35,787 nucleotides of DNA from Lachnospiraceae bacterium (GCA_021769135.1 JAETTM010000042.1:1-35787); one strand, 5' to 3'. Counted from the stretch's first letter, positions 8,051 through 15,273 are shown. Numbers and translations are program-made. The notes: a model not told the origin generated them from the letters alone.

Positions 8051-8612
8051 TGCAAAAGACATCACGTGGCACTGAAAACAGATATCTGCCCTTTTTAAAG
8101 AACCGTTGGTGGAGTTTTTGGTGGTGTATGGTTCATCTTTATATAAAGGTTTTCCCATTTTTTAAGTTCTCATGTTCCACAGTCAGGCAGAAGCGATTGA
8201 CTGACAGCAAAGCTGTGCTGTATATAAATCTGATAATTGTGTAGCTACTTGGCTACATTCCCTTTTCCCTTTTCTAATCATAATAACACTAGCACTCAAG
8301 GCTAATACAATTCCTCACAACCCTATTTCTTTTTAGGATTCTATTGGTTTCTTATTCTGATTTTATAATAGCAAATAAAATATTAATTATTTTATAAAAT
8401 TAAATTTTCTTTTAAAAAATATTGTAAAAAAAAGAGATATTTTGTATAATAAATGAGAAAAGGGGAATATCATTATAATTCTTGTTATTATATAATATCT
8501 TTATTGATATTTATTCTAATATCAAATATATTTCTTATCACAAAAATATCATTGAAAATCCCCTGAACACAGAAAAAATATAGCCTTTAAATGCGGTTAA
8601 CAAGGAGGAACT
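8051..8612. other. AT-rich intergenic region
   Basis: No convincing gene. It contains small hairpins (CAGATATCTG at 8079-8088; cagtca...tgactg near 8175-8200) and a promoter-like pair TTGTAA (8422-8427), 17 bp, TATAAT (8445-8450) on the plus strand that could serve the 8613 gene with a leader of roughly 150 bases. The composition is much more AT-rich than the flanking chromosome. Confidence 0.5.
8422..8450 (+). promoter_or_regulatory. probable promoter of the 8613-9446 pair
   Basis: TTGTAA, 17-bp spacer, TATAAT. In such AT-rich DNA chance matches are common, so this is tentative. Confidence 0.45.
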
Positions 8613-9107
8613 ATGGATTTACCAAAAATTAACATTGGAAATAGCCAAAAAGAAAAAATAGTTACCAAAGAATTAAAAATCAACCAAAATGTATTTATCT
8701 ATAATGAATCTGTGATACCATTATGCAATATATCCAGAGCTAGTATCGCAATCGAGGACGAAAAACCGTATAATAAAAATTTATTTATTATGATTATTAT
8801 TGGGATAGCTTTGACTTGTACCGGTGTAGGGGCAGTAGTAGGGTTACTTTTAATTGTAGTTGCTGCATGGTTTCTTTACAAAACATATCAGTATAATCAG
8901 GAATTAGGGGAATATTTGAAGTTAAGTTTAAATTCGGGCGAAGATATTTATTTATACAGCAGTGACCACGATTTTACGATTGAGATTATGGATATTATTA
9001 TAAATTGTATCAATTCAGGGGGTGGTTATTCAGTAAATATGGCCAACTGTGATATAAAGGCTTTGCAACTAGGCGAAAATAACCAAATGAACATTACGAG
9101 GGAATAA
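8613..9107 (+). CDS. small membrane protein, DUF6232-like, with shared C-terminal motif
   Basis: 164 residues. The N-terminal 50 residues form short strands (VTKELKINQNVFIY, IPLCNISRASIAIED) like the PH-like fold of DUF6232-type proteins. A hydrophobic hairpin at about 57-90 follows, then a cytosolic C-terminal segment (YLKLSLNSGEDIYLYSS). The last 16 residues, LQLGENNQMNIT, closely match the N-terminus of the next protein. AAGGAGG lies 5 bases before the ATG. The neighbour starts 3 bases after its stop. Function unknown; the composition points to horizontal acquisition. Confidence 0.7.
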   Translation: MDLPKINIGNSQKEKIVTKELKINQNVFIYNESVIPLCNISRASIAIEDEKPYNKNLFIMIIIGIALTCTGVGAVVGLLLIVVAAWFLYKTYQYNQELGEYLKLSLNSGEDIYLYSSDHDFTIEIMDIIINCINSGGGYSVNMANCDIKALQLGENNQMNITRE

Positions 9108-9110
9108 AAA

Positions 9111-9446
9111 ATGGAGCTGAAATTAAATGGGGATATCAATGCTGGAAATATACAGATAGGTGAAACCAATACAATGACAATTACATATGAAGAAAAAAAA
9201 GAGCTTTTACAGGAAAAAGATTGGGAAGAACTGGAAAAGTTCTTAAGTATACGCCTTACAGAACTTACAGAAAATAGAAATCTATATATGCTGACTAAAA
9301 AAGGGCTTGATTACGCAGAAAAGAGAGATGAGAAAGGCTTTAAAGGTTTTTTAGTAAAGAATAAGGATAATTTTTTCTGTAATGTACTGAGCGAGATTGC
9401 ATCGTCTGGATTGGTGCTATTGCTATCTAGGTTGAGTTTAGGTTGA
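9111..9446 (+). CDS. small hypothetical protein sharing a motif with its partner
   Basis: 111 residues. The N-terminal segment GDINAGNIQIGETNTMTIT matches the C-terminal tail of the preceding protein (DIKA-LQLGENNQMNIT). The rest is charged and helical (about 27-95), ending in a short hydrophobic stretch SEIASSGLVLLLSRLS. Glycine-asparagine motifs of this sort occur as short adaptor-like segments at the ends of bacterial conflict-system proteins (general family knowledge, not a search). It is translationally coupled to the 8613 gene. I do not recognise a catalytic domain. Confidence 0.65.
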   Translation: MELKLNGDINAGNIQIGETNTMTITYEEKKELLQEKDWEELEKFLSIRLTELTENRNLYMLTKKGLDYAEKRDEKGFKGFLVKNKDNFFCNVLSEIASSGLVLLLSRLSLG

Positions 9447-9538
9447 GTTTTTAATAGTTTATACCAAACTCACTTGACAGCTATAATCGCATATTTTATG
9501 CTATAGAAAAAGAGATGGGTTTTTTGCCAAGTAAAACC

Positions 9539-9688
9539 TTATGGTTCGAAAGGGTTGCTCGTTTCTTTTTTTATGTTCATAATGTCATAAAGATACATTT
9601 TTCCATTAGCATTGTGCCGTATTAACATAGACGCATAAAACACATTATACCGTTTTATCTCCCCATAGTCATCATAAACTAATTTGGA
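9539..9688 (-). pseudogene. C-terminal remnant of a phage/ICE polyvalent protein
   Basis: An open stretch of about 49 codons without a proper start ends at the TAA at 9539. It reads KLVYDDYGEIKRYNVFYASM, then KMYLYDIMNIKKETSNP. Tails of the form (Y/F)YD-(I/V)-x-x-IKKETSNP close large phage and conjugative-element proteins in Lachnospiraceae, as I recall them. Upstream the frame stops at 9689-9691, so only the tail is left. Its upstream edge abuts the broken DUF4258 gene on the opposite strand. Confidence 0.55.
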
Positions 9689-9756
9689 TTATAACAGCAT
9701 ATTATCCGGATTTAAATAAGTGGGAACAGAATTTTAGAACGAGAAAGGAGAACTAG
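9676..9756 (+). pseudogene. 3' remnant of a DUF4258-family toxin gene
   Basis: The plus strand just before the zinc-finger gene reads KLIWIITAYYPDLNKWEQNF then RTRKEN and stop at 9754. This is the conserved C-terminus of DUF4258 proteins, the toxin partners normally encoded immediately upstream of YgiT-type antitoxins. Only about 26 residues of a roughly 100-residue protein remain. The frame upstream of about 9676 has no family resemblance and is closed at 9628. The toxin is therefore destroyed while its antitoxin survives. Confidence 0.75.
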
Positions 9757-9761
9757 TAGAT

Positions 9762-9989
9762 ATGACTTGCTTCATTTGCAAAGGCGATATGAAAGAATCT
9801 ATAACAACTTATATGACAGAGTGCAATGGCTGTTTCCTCATTATTAAGAATGTACCTTGCACAAAATGTGCCCAATGTGGAGAAGAATATTTAAATGGCG
9901 TAACCCTCCAAAAGATTGAGACAATTCTCGAAAAATTTAAAACATTGATTACGGAAATTGCCATTGTAGATTATAACAAGGCGGCTTGA
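9762..9989 (+). CDS. YgiT-type zinc-finger antitoxin (orphan)
   Basis: 75 residues. Cys pairs C3-x2-C6 and C36-x2-C39 (CAQCGEEY) form the MqsA/YgiT-type zinc ribbon, with extra cysteines at 21, 24 and 33. A helical tail (LQKIETILEKFKTLI) follows. Such proteins neutralise DUF4258- or MqsR-like RNases and often repress their own operon. AAAGGAG (9744-9750) precedes the ATG at 9762. The toxin gene upstream is only a fragment, so this is an antitoxin without its toxin. Confidence 0.85.
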   Translation: MTCFICKGDMKESITTYMTECNGCFLIIKNVPCTKCAQCGEEYLNGVTLQKIETILEKFKTLITEIAIVDYNKAA

Positions 9990-10021
9990 AATGAAAATAT
10001 CAATGCACTATCTAATATCAA

Positions 10022-10061
10022 AGCCTGTAGAAGTCAAATCCGCCCTTGACTTCTGCAGGCT
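10022..10061. terminator. bidirectional hairpin between convergent genes
   Basis: AGCCTGTAGAAGTCAA (10022-10037) pairs with TTGACTTCTGCAGGCT (10046-10061), 16 bp with one G-U, and an 8-base loop. It lies between the convergent zinc-finger gene and the 10091 gene remnant. The flanking T-runs are weak on both strands. Confidence 0.7.
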
Positions 10062-10090
10062 CTGCATTTATATAATCGTATAAAAATCCA

Positions 10091-10438
10091 TCAGCCCTTC
10101 CGCGCTTCCTTCTTCGCCGCCTTAACATCGGTGATGCCGTTAGCCTCATTGATTTCCCGGGCAAAGGCCTGGGCGAACTGACCGAAGGCTTCGGCCTCTT
10201 CCTTCTGTTGGATGTTCACCGGATGGTACTTATCCTCCTTCGTGTTGCTGGCCACCACAAAAAGGTTCATCAACTCTTTCCTGTCCTTGCCATACAAGGT
10301 CAGCAGGCCGTTCTTCGCCTCCGCCATGCCAAGGTCTCCTTTTTCAAAATGAAGCGGCTCGCTATAGGTGATGTCCCCGCCTTCAAATGACAATAGCACC
10401 AGATACAAATCCCCCGGCTTGAAGGCCACCCCATAGTA
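10091..10438 (-). pseudogene. downstream half of a gene interrupted by an in-frame TGA
   Basis: The frame continues the 10439-10675 gene without any shift: ...TSTTKY, TGA, then YYGVAFKPGDLYLVLL. It is about 115 codons long and shows normal protein-like composition (strands followed by a C-terminal amphipathic helix EAEAFGQFAQAFAREI). The only local start, a GTG at 10429, has no ribosome site. It was probably part of one protein of about 194 residues with the upstream half. The family is not recognised. It could still be produced by readthrough. Confidence 0.65.
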
Positions 10439-10675
10439 TCAATATTTGGTAGTGGAAGTTACGGTCCTCCCTCCCCCTCCGAAAAAATATTCTTCCCTGG
10501 TGCCGTAAGCTACCGTATAAGCTTCGCTGCCCGGCACTGCCTTTTTCACGATATCCTTCACTTTCTGCTTTTCTTCGCTGTTTGCTCCCTTCTTTTCGTC
10601 AATTGTCATTTTCACATATACAATCACAAAAAGGATTACAACTGCCGCAACCCCGATAATAATATAATTTGTCAT
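10439..10675 (-). CDS. N-terminal membrane-anchored part of the interrupted gene
   Basis: 78 residues. One membrane helix at 4-22 (YIIIGVAAVVILFVIVYV), then a charged soluble part ending in a glycine patch and TSTTKY before the TGA at 10439-10441. GGGGAGAGGAAC precedes the ATG at 10675. The codons after the TGA remain in frame with the 10091-10438 half, so this is either a recent nonsense mutation (TGG to TGA would restore YWYY-like sequence), a base-call error or a readthrough site. Function unknown. Confidence 0.65.
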   Translation of the reverse strand: MTNYIIIGVAAVVILFVIVYVKMTIDEKKGANSEEKQKVKDIVKKAVPGSEAYTVAYGTREEYFFGGGGRTVTSTTKY

Positions 10676-10714
10676 ATAGTTCCTCTCCCCTTTTTCTAGC
10701 CTTCGGTACTTTAT

Positions 10715-11563
10715 TTATTGATTTCCTATCTGCCGGCCTTTCCCGTTCAAATGGTATTTTTCTTTATAAATCAACTGGGAAACCGGCACGATTTCGTACC
10801 CCTGCTTTTCCAATCCGTCAACCAGCTTTTCAAGGGCCTCCGCAGTGTATTTCGCCCCGCTGTGGCAGCGGATAATAGAACCGTTTTGCAGATTTTCGCT
10901 CTTTAGCACATTATTGAGGATGGATTCCGTTCCATAATCTTTCCAATCCAGAGAATCCACATCCCAAAGAATGGAATAGTAGCCGCATTTGGCCGCGCTG
11001 CTTACCACCTGATTATCGTAATCCCCATAAGGCGGACGGAACAGGAACATATCATAGCCGGTCAGTTCCTGTACTTTTGTATGAACCTGCTCGATTTCTG
11101 CCATGCACTGCTCCCCGGTCAGCTGGGGCATGCTCTTGTAGCTTTCACTTCCGTTCCCCAGGTCATGCCCTGCGCCCAAAAGCGCTTTTACATCCTCCGG
11201 ATATGCTTCCACCCATCCACCGGATAGAAAAAACGTGGCACGGACATCATGCTTTTTCAGCGTTTCCAGTATTTTCGCTGTATCCCCATTCCCTTCCACC
11301 GCATCAAAAGTAAGCGCCACCTGTTTTTTCCCCGTTTCCACGCTGCTGATGGGAAGCAACTGCCCGTTCACGCTGCTGCTTACAGTAATGGAGCCGGGCA
11401 CCCTCAGCATCACTCCCCGCAAAATGGCCAGGGCAGCCAGAAGGAACACAAAAGCGCTTGCCAGCTTTACTATCCGTTCGCCCTCTTGCTGTTCGACCTT
11501 TTGCCCCTCGACCTTCTGCCCTTCTTTCCTCTTTGACACTAACCCTTTCTTATATTGCTTCAT
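10715..11563 (-). CDS. polysaccharide-deacetylase-fold protein with lost metal site (PdaB/NodB-like)
   Basis: 282 residues. A basic N-terminus and a single helix at about 32-50 anchor it in the membrane with the catalytic fold outside. The NodB fold is clear: VALTFDAV (83-89), ATFFLSGG, FRPPYGDYD (175-183), DVDSLDW and a final RCHSG (H234). However, the usual TFDD is TFDA (metal Asp replaced by A88), and NHTxxH is NGSESY (both metal His replaced by G138 and Y142). The catalytic Asp 87, RPPYG and H234 remain. Known CE4 enzymes deacetylate cell-wall sugars through Asp-His-His; Bacillus PdaB, a sporulation protein, also departs from it. This one may be non-catalytic or use another mechanism. Confidence 0.82.
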   Translation of the reverse strand: MKQYKKGLVSKRKEGQKVEGQKVEQQEGERIVKLASAFVFLLAALAILRGVMLRVPGSITVSSSVNGQLLPISSVETGKKQVALTFDAVEGNGDTAKILETLKKHDVRATFFLSGGWVEAYPEDVKALLGAGHDLGNGSESYKSMPQLTGEQCMAEIEQVHTKVQELTGYDMFLFRPPYGDYDNQVVSSAAKCGYYSILWDVDSLDWKDYGTESILNNVLKSENLQNGSIIRCHSGAKYTAEALEKLVDGLEKQGYEIVPVSQLIYKEKYHLNGKGRQIGNQ

Positions 11564-11633
11564 ATTTCACCGACACCCGTTTTTGCTGTTGTAACTAATA
11601 TATGACGGGCACAGTTTGTCATAGTCGAACTTC

Positions 11634-12881
11634 TTAAAAAACTTTTCCGTACTTCTCCGCCAGCTTCACCAAAAGCTCCACAATCTTTTCCATTTCATCT
11701 GCACAGGCATATTCAAATCTCCCATGGAAATTCTGTCCTCCGGTGCAAAGGTTAGGACAGGGCAGCCCCATATAGGACAGCCTTGCTCCGTCCGTTCCTC
11801 CCCGGATAGGCACTACCATAGGTTTAATCCCCAGTTCTTCCATGGCCTCTTTGGCATTGTCCACAAGATGCATGTGCTCCTCTATAATTTCTTTCATATT
11901 ATAATAGGAATCCTTCATCTCTATTTCAAAGGTTTTCATGCCATATTTGAGATTCAGCAAATCGCCGATACGCAAAAAGTTTTCCTTTTTCTTCTCAAAT
12001 TTCTCCCTGTCATGGTCTCTGATAATATATTCCGCTACCGTTTCTTCTACCGTGCCTTTGATGGAATCCAAATGATAAAAGCCTTCATACCCGCTGGTAT
12101 ACATGGGGCTCTCCGCCGCCGGAATCTGCGACTGGAATTCCTGGGCCATCAGAATCGCATTGCGCATTTTCCCTTTCGCTTCCCCTGGGTGCACGCTCCT
12201 GCCATGGACGGTCACTTTCGCCCCCGCCGCATTGAAATTCTCATATTCCATTTCTCCCAGCTTTCCGCCGTCCACCGTATATGCATAATCCGCTCCAAAA
12301 AGCTTCACGTCGAAATGGTCCGCGCCCGCTCCCACCTCTTCGTCCGGCGTAAAGCCAACACGAATCTTGCCATGGGCTATTTCCTTATGCTGCAGCAGAT
12401 ATTCTGCCATCGCCATAATCTCTGCCACCCCCGCTTTATCATCCGCACCAAGCAAGGTTGTTCCATCGGTGACAATCAGCCTTTTTCCTTGATAGGATGC
12501 CAGTTCAGGGAAATCGGATACTTTCATGACAATCTGCTTTTCCCCGTTTAGCACAATGTCTTTCCCATCATAATTTTCCACTATCCGGGGATTCACCCCT
12601 GCCCCCGTCACCGCCGGAGCCGTATCCATATGGGCGATAAACCCAAGCACCGGGGCCGTCTCATGCCCCGCCGATGCCGGTACGGAAGCATATACGTAAC
12701 AGTGCTCCTTATCATAGGTAATCTCTTCCGCCCCCATTTCCTCCAACTGCTTCACCAGCACTTTTGCCAGATTGTGCTGCTTCTGGGTAGAAGGCGTCGA
12801 GTTGCTGCCTTCCTCCGACTCCGTATCGATTTTCACATACTGCAAAAAATTCTCAATTACTCGTTCCAACGCAATCACCAT
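11634..12881 (-). CDS. pepT: peptidase T (tripeptidase)
   Basis: 415 residues, standard for the M20B tripeptidase that removes N-terminal residues from tripeptides in the cytosol. Zinc-site segments are all present: [34 protein letters not shown] and NFHGRFEY near the C-terminus. The start is uncertain: ATG at 12881 lies directly after AAAAGG, whereas a TTG at 12869 ([15 protein letters not shown]) has better spacing and matches the usual family N-terminus. An extended -10 (TGC TATATT, 12896-12904) is so close that it also favours the later start. Confidence 0.95.
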   Translation of the reverse strand: MVIALERVIENFLQYVKIDTESEEGSNSTPSTQKQHNLAKVLVKQLEEMGAEEITYDKEHCYVYASVPASAGHETAPVLGFIAHMDTAPAVTGAGVNPRIVENYDGKDIVLNGEKQIVMKVSDFPELASYQGKRLIVTDGTTLLGADDKAGVAEIMAMAEYLLQHKEIAHGKIRVGFTPDEEVGAGADHFDVKLFGADYAYTVDGGKLGEMEYENFNAAGAKVTVHGRSVHPGEAKGKMRNAILMAQEFQSQIPAAESPMYTSGYEGFYHLDSIKGTVEETVAEYIIRDHDREKFEKKKENFLRIGDLLNLKYGMKTFEIEMKDSYYNMKEIIEEHMHLVDNAKEAMEELGIKPMVVPIRGGTDGARLSYMGLPCPNLCTGGQNFHGRFEYACADEMEKIVELLVKLAEKYGKVF

Positions 12882-13069
12882 CCTTTTCTATCACCAATAT
12901 AGCATTTTATGGGATTGTTTGGAAGGGGGTTTTTTCTTCGGCCATCAAAAATCGGGCCAAATACCTCACTCTAGCAAAAGTTGGGGGTAAGCAGCCGCTT
13001 GGTTCTCTGTCCGCAGCGCCCCTCAATAATTTTAACAAAAATTTTACACACATCTTTGCCTTTTTGATG

Positions 13070-13075
13070 TATAAT
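13070..13075 (+). promoter_or_regulatory. -10 element of the riboswitch transcript
   Basis: TATAAT about 23 bases before the conserved 5' aptamer strand. No good -35 lies at 17 bp; TTTACA (13043-13048) is too far at 21 bp. Confidence 0.5.
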
Positions 13076-13097
13076 AAGATAAATTGTTGCAGTACCA

Positions 13098-13259
13098 ATG
13101 AAAGGGAGTAGCCGGCATATATATGGATTCCGAAGCGACATACCCGGTTGCGGCGGATAGTTTTTTCACAAAAAGAACTCTCGCTGTAATCCGCTTGGAA
13201 TTGAAATGGCAAGACTTTTATTGCACGTAGTTGTCTATGTGCGGTGAAGGTCTTTTTTT
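13098..13259 (+). promoter_or_regulatory. yybP-ykoY (Mn2+) riboswitch with intrinsic terminator
   Basis: The 5' strand AAAGGGAGTAGC (13101-13112) and the 3' strand GGCAAGACTTTT (13208-13219) are the conserved P1 ends of yybP-ykoY aptamers as I know them. Between them lie CGACATACCCGGTTGCGG (13136-13153) and a helix GCGGAT/ATCCGC (13152-13157 with 13188-13193). The 3' strand AAGACTTTTATTGCAC (13211-13226) can instead pair along 16 bp with GTGCGGTGAAGGTCTT (13239-13254), which is followed by seven T. Metal-stabilised P1 would therefore block the terminator and switch the gene on, the logic known for this class. It directly precedes the decarboxylase beta-subunit gene. Identification is by remembered consensus, not by a covariance search. 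Confidence 0.8.
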
Positions 13260-13354
13260 ATACGAAACCGCATCATAAGATGCATGCATTCTTTTCCGCA
13301 CATAGATGCAAAACGGTATCCATCTAAAACAAGAAAGAAACGAGGTAAAGTATT

Positions 13355-14491
13355 ATGGAATTTATTTTGGAAGGAATCATGTCTGTCACATGGCAGCAAA
13401 TGGTAATGTATTTCATCGGTATCCTGCTTATCTGGCTTGCCATCCACAAAGAATACGAGCCATCCCTGCTGCTTCCCATGGGGTTCGGCGCCATCCTGGT
13501 CAATTTGCCCGCTTCCGGCGTGCTGAACCAGACAATGGAAGGGGTCGGGGAAATAAACGGGATTATCGAATGGCTGTTCCAAGTGGGAATCGAAGCTTCG
13601 GAGGCTCTTCCTATCCTTCTTTTCATAGGAATCGGAGCCATGATTGATTTCGGCCCGCTTCTGTCAAAGCCAATTATGTTCCTTTTCGGAGCGGCCGCCC
13701 AATTCGGTATTTTCGGAGCTATCCTGATAGCTTCCATGCTTGGGTTCGATTTAAAGGATGCGGCTTCCATCGGCATTATCGGCGCTGCCGACGGCCCCAC
13801 CTCCATACTCGTATCCCAGGTGCTCCATTCCAATTATATCGGCGCTATCGCGGTCGCAGCCTATTCCTATATGGCCCTCGTTCCTGTGGTGCAGCCCTTT
13901 GCCATCCGCCTGGTCACCACGAAAAAAGAACGGTGTATCCGCATGGCATACAAACCCACTCAGGTATCCAAACAGCTTCGCATCGCTTTTCCCATCGCCG
14001 TTACTTTTATTGTAGGGTTCATCGCCCCCTCTTCCGTGGCGTTGGTAGGTTTCCTGATGTTCGGCAACCTTATCCGGGAATGCGGCGTCCTCGGCACTTT
14101 GTCGGAAACCGCGCAAAACACCTTGGCGAACTTAATTACATTGCTCCTGGGAATTACTGTTTCCTTCAGCATGAAAGCCGATGCTTTCGTCCGCCCCGAT
14201 ACCCTTTTTATCATGGGAATAGGGCTTGCCGCTTTCGTGCTGGATACCATAGGGGGCGTCCTTTTCGCCAAAGTTCTCAACCTGTTCTTGCGCAATAAAA
14301 TCAACCCCATGGTAGGAGCCGCAGGAATCTCCGCCTTCCCTATGTCTTCCCGGGTTGTGCAGAAAATGGCCATGAAAGAAGACCCCGGCAACGTGCTCAT
14401 TATGCAGGCGGCCGGAGCCAATGTATCAGGGCAAATCGCTTCAGTGATTGCCGGCGGGCTGGTGATTCATTTGGTATCGGGGTATTTGTAA
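13355..14491 (+). CDS. Na+-translocating decarboxylase beta subunit (OadB/GcdB/MmdB type)
   Basis: 378 residues, about 9-11 helices. This is the membrane subunit that couples decarboxylation of oxaloacetate, methylmalonyl-CoA or glutaconyl-CoA to Na+ export. Family signatures: LLLPMGFGAILVNLP, LLFIGIGAMIDFGPLL, the Asp-containing GIIGAADGPTSI and the C-terminal NPMVGAAGISAFPMSSRVVQ and AAGANVSGQIASVIAGG. The start follows a purine-rich ribosome site (gaggt, 13344-13348). A tiny gamma-like subunit follows, but no carboxyltransferase alpha subunit or biotin carrier is encoded here. Control by the upstream riboswitch is unusual for this family. Substrate cannot be assigned. Confidence 0.9.
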   Translation: MEFILEGIMSVTWQQMVMYFIGILLIWLAIHKEYEPSLLLPMGFGAILVNLPASGVLNQTMEGVGEINGIIEWLFQVGIEASEALPILLFIGIGAMIDFGPLLSKPIMFLFGAAAQFGIFGAILIASMLGFDLKDAASIGIIGAADGPTSILVSQVLHSNYIGAIAVAAYSYMALVPVVQPFAIRLVTTKKERCIRMAYKPTQVSKQLRIAFPIAVTFIVGFIAPSSVALVGFLMFGNLIRECGVLGTLSETAQNTLANLITLLLGITVSFSMKADAFVRPDTLFIMGIGLAAFVLDTIGGVLFAKVLNLFLRNKINPMVGAAGISAFPMSSRVVQKMAMKEDPGNVLIMQAAGANVSGQIASVIAGGLVIHLVSGYL

Positions 14492-14527
14492 TTACCTATT
14501 TCTATTATCCAAGAAGGGAGAAATATT

Positions 14528-14662
14528 ATGGGAGAAAATGTAATTATCGCACTTGAAATTATGGGCAAGGGAATGGCAGGTATCTTTGTAGCAACCCTTT
14601 TAATTGTAGGCATGGTATCTTTGCTTTCCCGAATATTTTCCGCACATAAAAAGTCAGAGTAG
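14528..14662 (+). CDS. OadG-like gamma subunit, 44 residues
   Basis: MGENVIIALEIMGKGMAGIF then ATLLIVGMVSLLSRIF and a basic tail AHKKSE: one membrane helix preceded by the G-K-G-M-A-G-I-F motif of the small gamma/OadG subunits that hold decarboxylase pump subunits together. AAGGGAG (14513-14519) lies 8 bases before the ATG. It sits 36 bp after the beta-subunit stop, so it is almost certainly co-transcribed. It is shorter than most OadG proteins, lacking the C-terminal metal-binding tail. Confidence 0.85.
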   Translation: MGENVIIALEIMGKGMAGIFVATLLIVGMVSLLSRIFSAHKKSE

Positions 14663-14663
14663 T

Positions 14664-14715
14664 TGGCCGGACGGCCAGCTATTCCGACCAGAAACCGCCG
14701 GTAAACGGCTTTTTA
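14664..14715 (+). terminator. weak hairpins after the beta/gamma unit
   Basis: TGGCC-ggac-GGCCA (14664-14677) and GCCG-gtaaa-CGGC (14697-14709) followed by TTTTTACTTTTT. The second, with its T-rich tail, is the more likely end of the transcript although its stem is only 4 bp. Confidence 0.5.
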
Positions 14716-14901
14716 CTTTTTAATCATAAAATCCCATTCATCCTCATATTATATATATGTAGTCCGCTTTTTGCCAATGACGCCCCGTAAGCCATCCTCT
14801 CATGCCGGCAGTTTATTTTTACTTTATATTTCCCTCACTTTTTCCTAAGAAAAATAAGCCTTCTTTAAGACTTTAAACACACGCTGTTCATATTTTTGCC
14901 C

Positions 14902-14907
14902 TATACT
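14902..14907 (+). promoter_or_regulatory. -10 element of the small gene at 14932
   Basis: TATACT 24 bp before the start codon. No clear -35 is visible at 17 bp. The space 14716-14901 shows nothing else recognisable. Confidence 0.4.
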
Positions 14908-14931
14908 AAATTTATCCAAAGGAGGTAATAA

Positions 14932-15096
14932 ATGCATAAAGACGTAATACCACGGCGGTTATCCATTTCGGATATTATAACCGCAGATGATAACTGGATG
15001 AAATACTCCGCCTTACATGACTCTTTTCTCGAAGAATTGTCCTATCAGGACAAAAAATCCTTCAACGCCGATATTTGGCTGTTGAATTATATATAG
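14932..15096 (+). CDS. small protein of 54 residues, unknown
   Basis: Starts MHKDVIPRRLSISDII and ends FNADIWLLNYI. An almost ideal ribosome site AAAGGAGGT (14918-14926) lies 5 bases before the ATG. The stop at 15094 is followed by a terminator-like hairpin (15121-15172), so this looks like an independent transcription unit. The protein is acidic and soluble with no Cys pairs, membrane span or signal. I do not recognise a family. Confidence 0.65.
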   Translation: MHKDVIPRRLSISDIITADDNWMKYSALHDSFLEELSYQDKKSFNADIWLLNYI

Positions 15097-15120
15097 ATTT
15101 TTCTTTATACCCCCTTGTTT

Positions 15121-15172
15121 GAGGAAGCGCTGTCGAACCTGGCAAATCGGCGGCGCCGTTCCTCTTTTTTTT
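15121..15172 (+). terminator. terminator of the small gene
   Basis: GAGGAAGCGC (15121-15130) can pair, with a bulge, with GCGCCGTTCCTC (15153-15164), followed by eight T (15165-15172). Confidence 0.7.
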
Positions 15173-15273
15173 ATATAATAGGAAATTACGCCACAGTGTT
15201 GTAAGTCGCCAGGAAAGAATGCGAAGCATTCTTTGAAGTTGGCCGCCGGGCCAACTTTTTTTATATAATAGGA
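15166..15273. repeat. hairpin-rich dispersed-repeat-like element with 90-bp direct repeat
   Basis: TTTTTTTATATAATAGGA occurs at 15166-15183 and again at 15256-15273, exactly 90 bp apart. Between them lie AAAGAATGC-GAA-GCATTCTTT (15214-15234, 9-bp stem) and AAGTTGGCC-GCCG-GGCCAACTT (15236-15257, 9-bp stem) followed by a T-run, a strong plus-strand terminator shape. The GAA loop recalls the centre of the 441-592 element. Its reverse strand gives a short frame that I judge spurious. Confidence 0.7.

Noticed and set aside
8050-8244. 64-codon plus-strand frame in the AT-rich gap
   Set aside because: It starts inside the divergent promoter region, has no ribosome site and resembles no family.
10439-10441. 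Selenocysteine at the in-frame TGA
   Set aside because: No SECIS-like stem was seen after the TGA, the protein is not a redox family, and no sel genes are in the window.
12905-13020. Possible structured leader of pepT
   Set aside because: A few short GC stems are visible, but no T-box or other known riboswitch motif and no terminator close to the gene.
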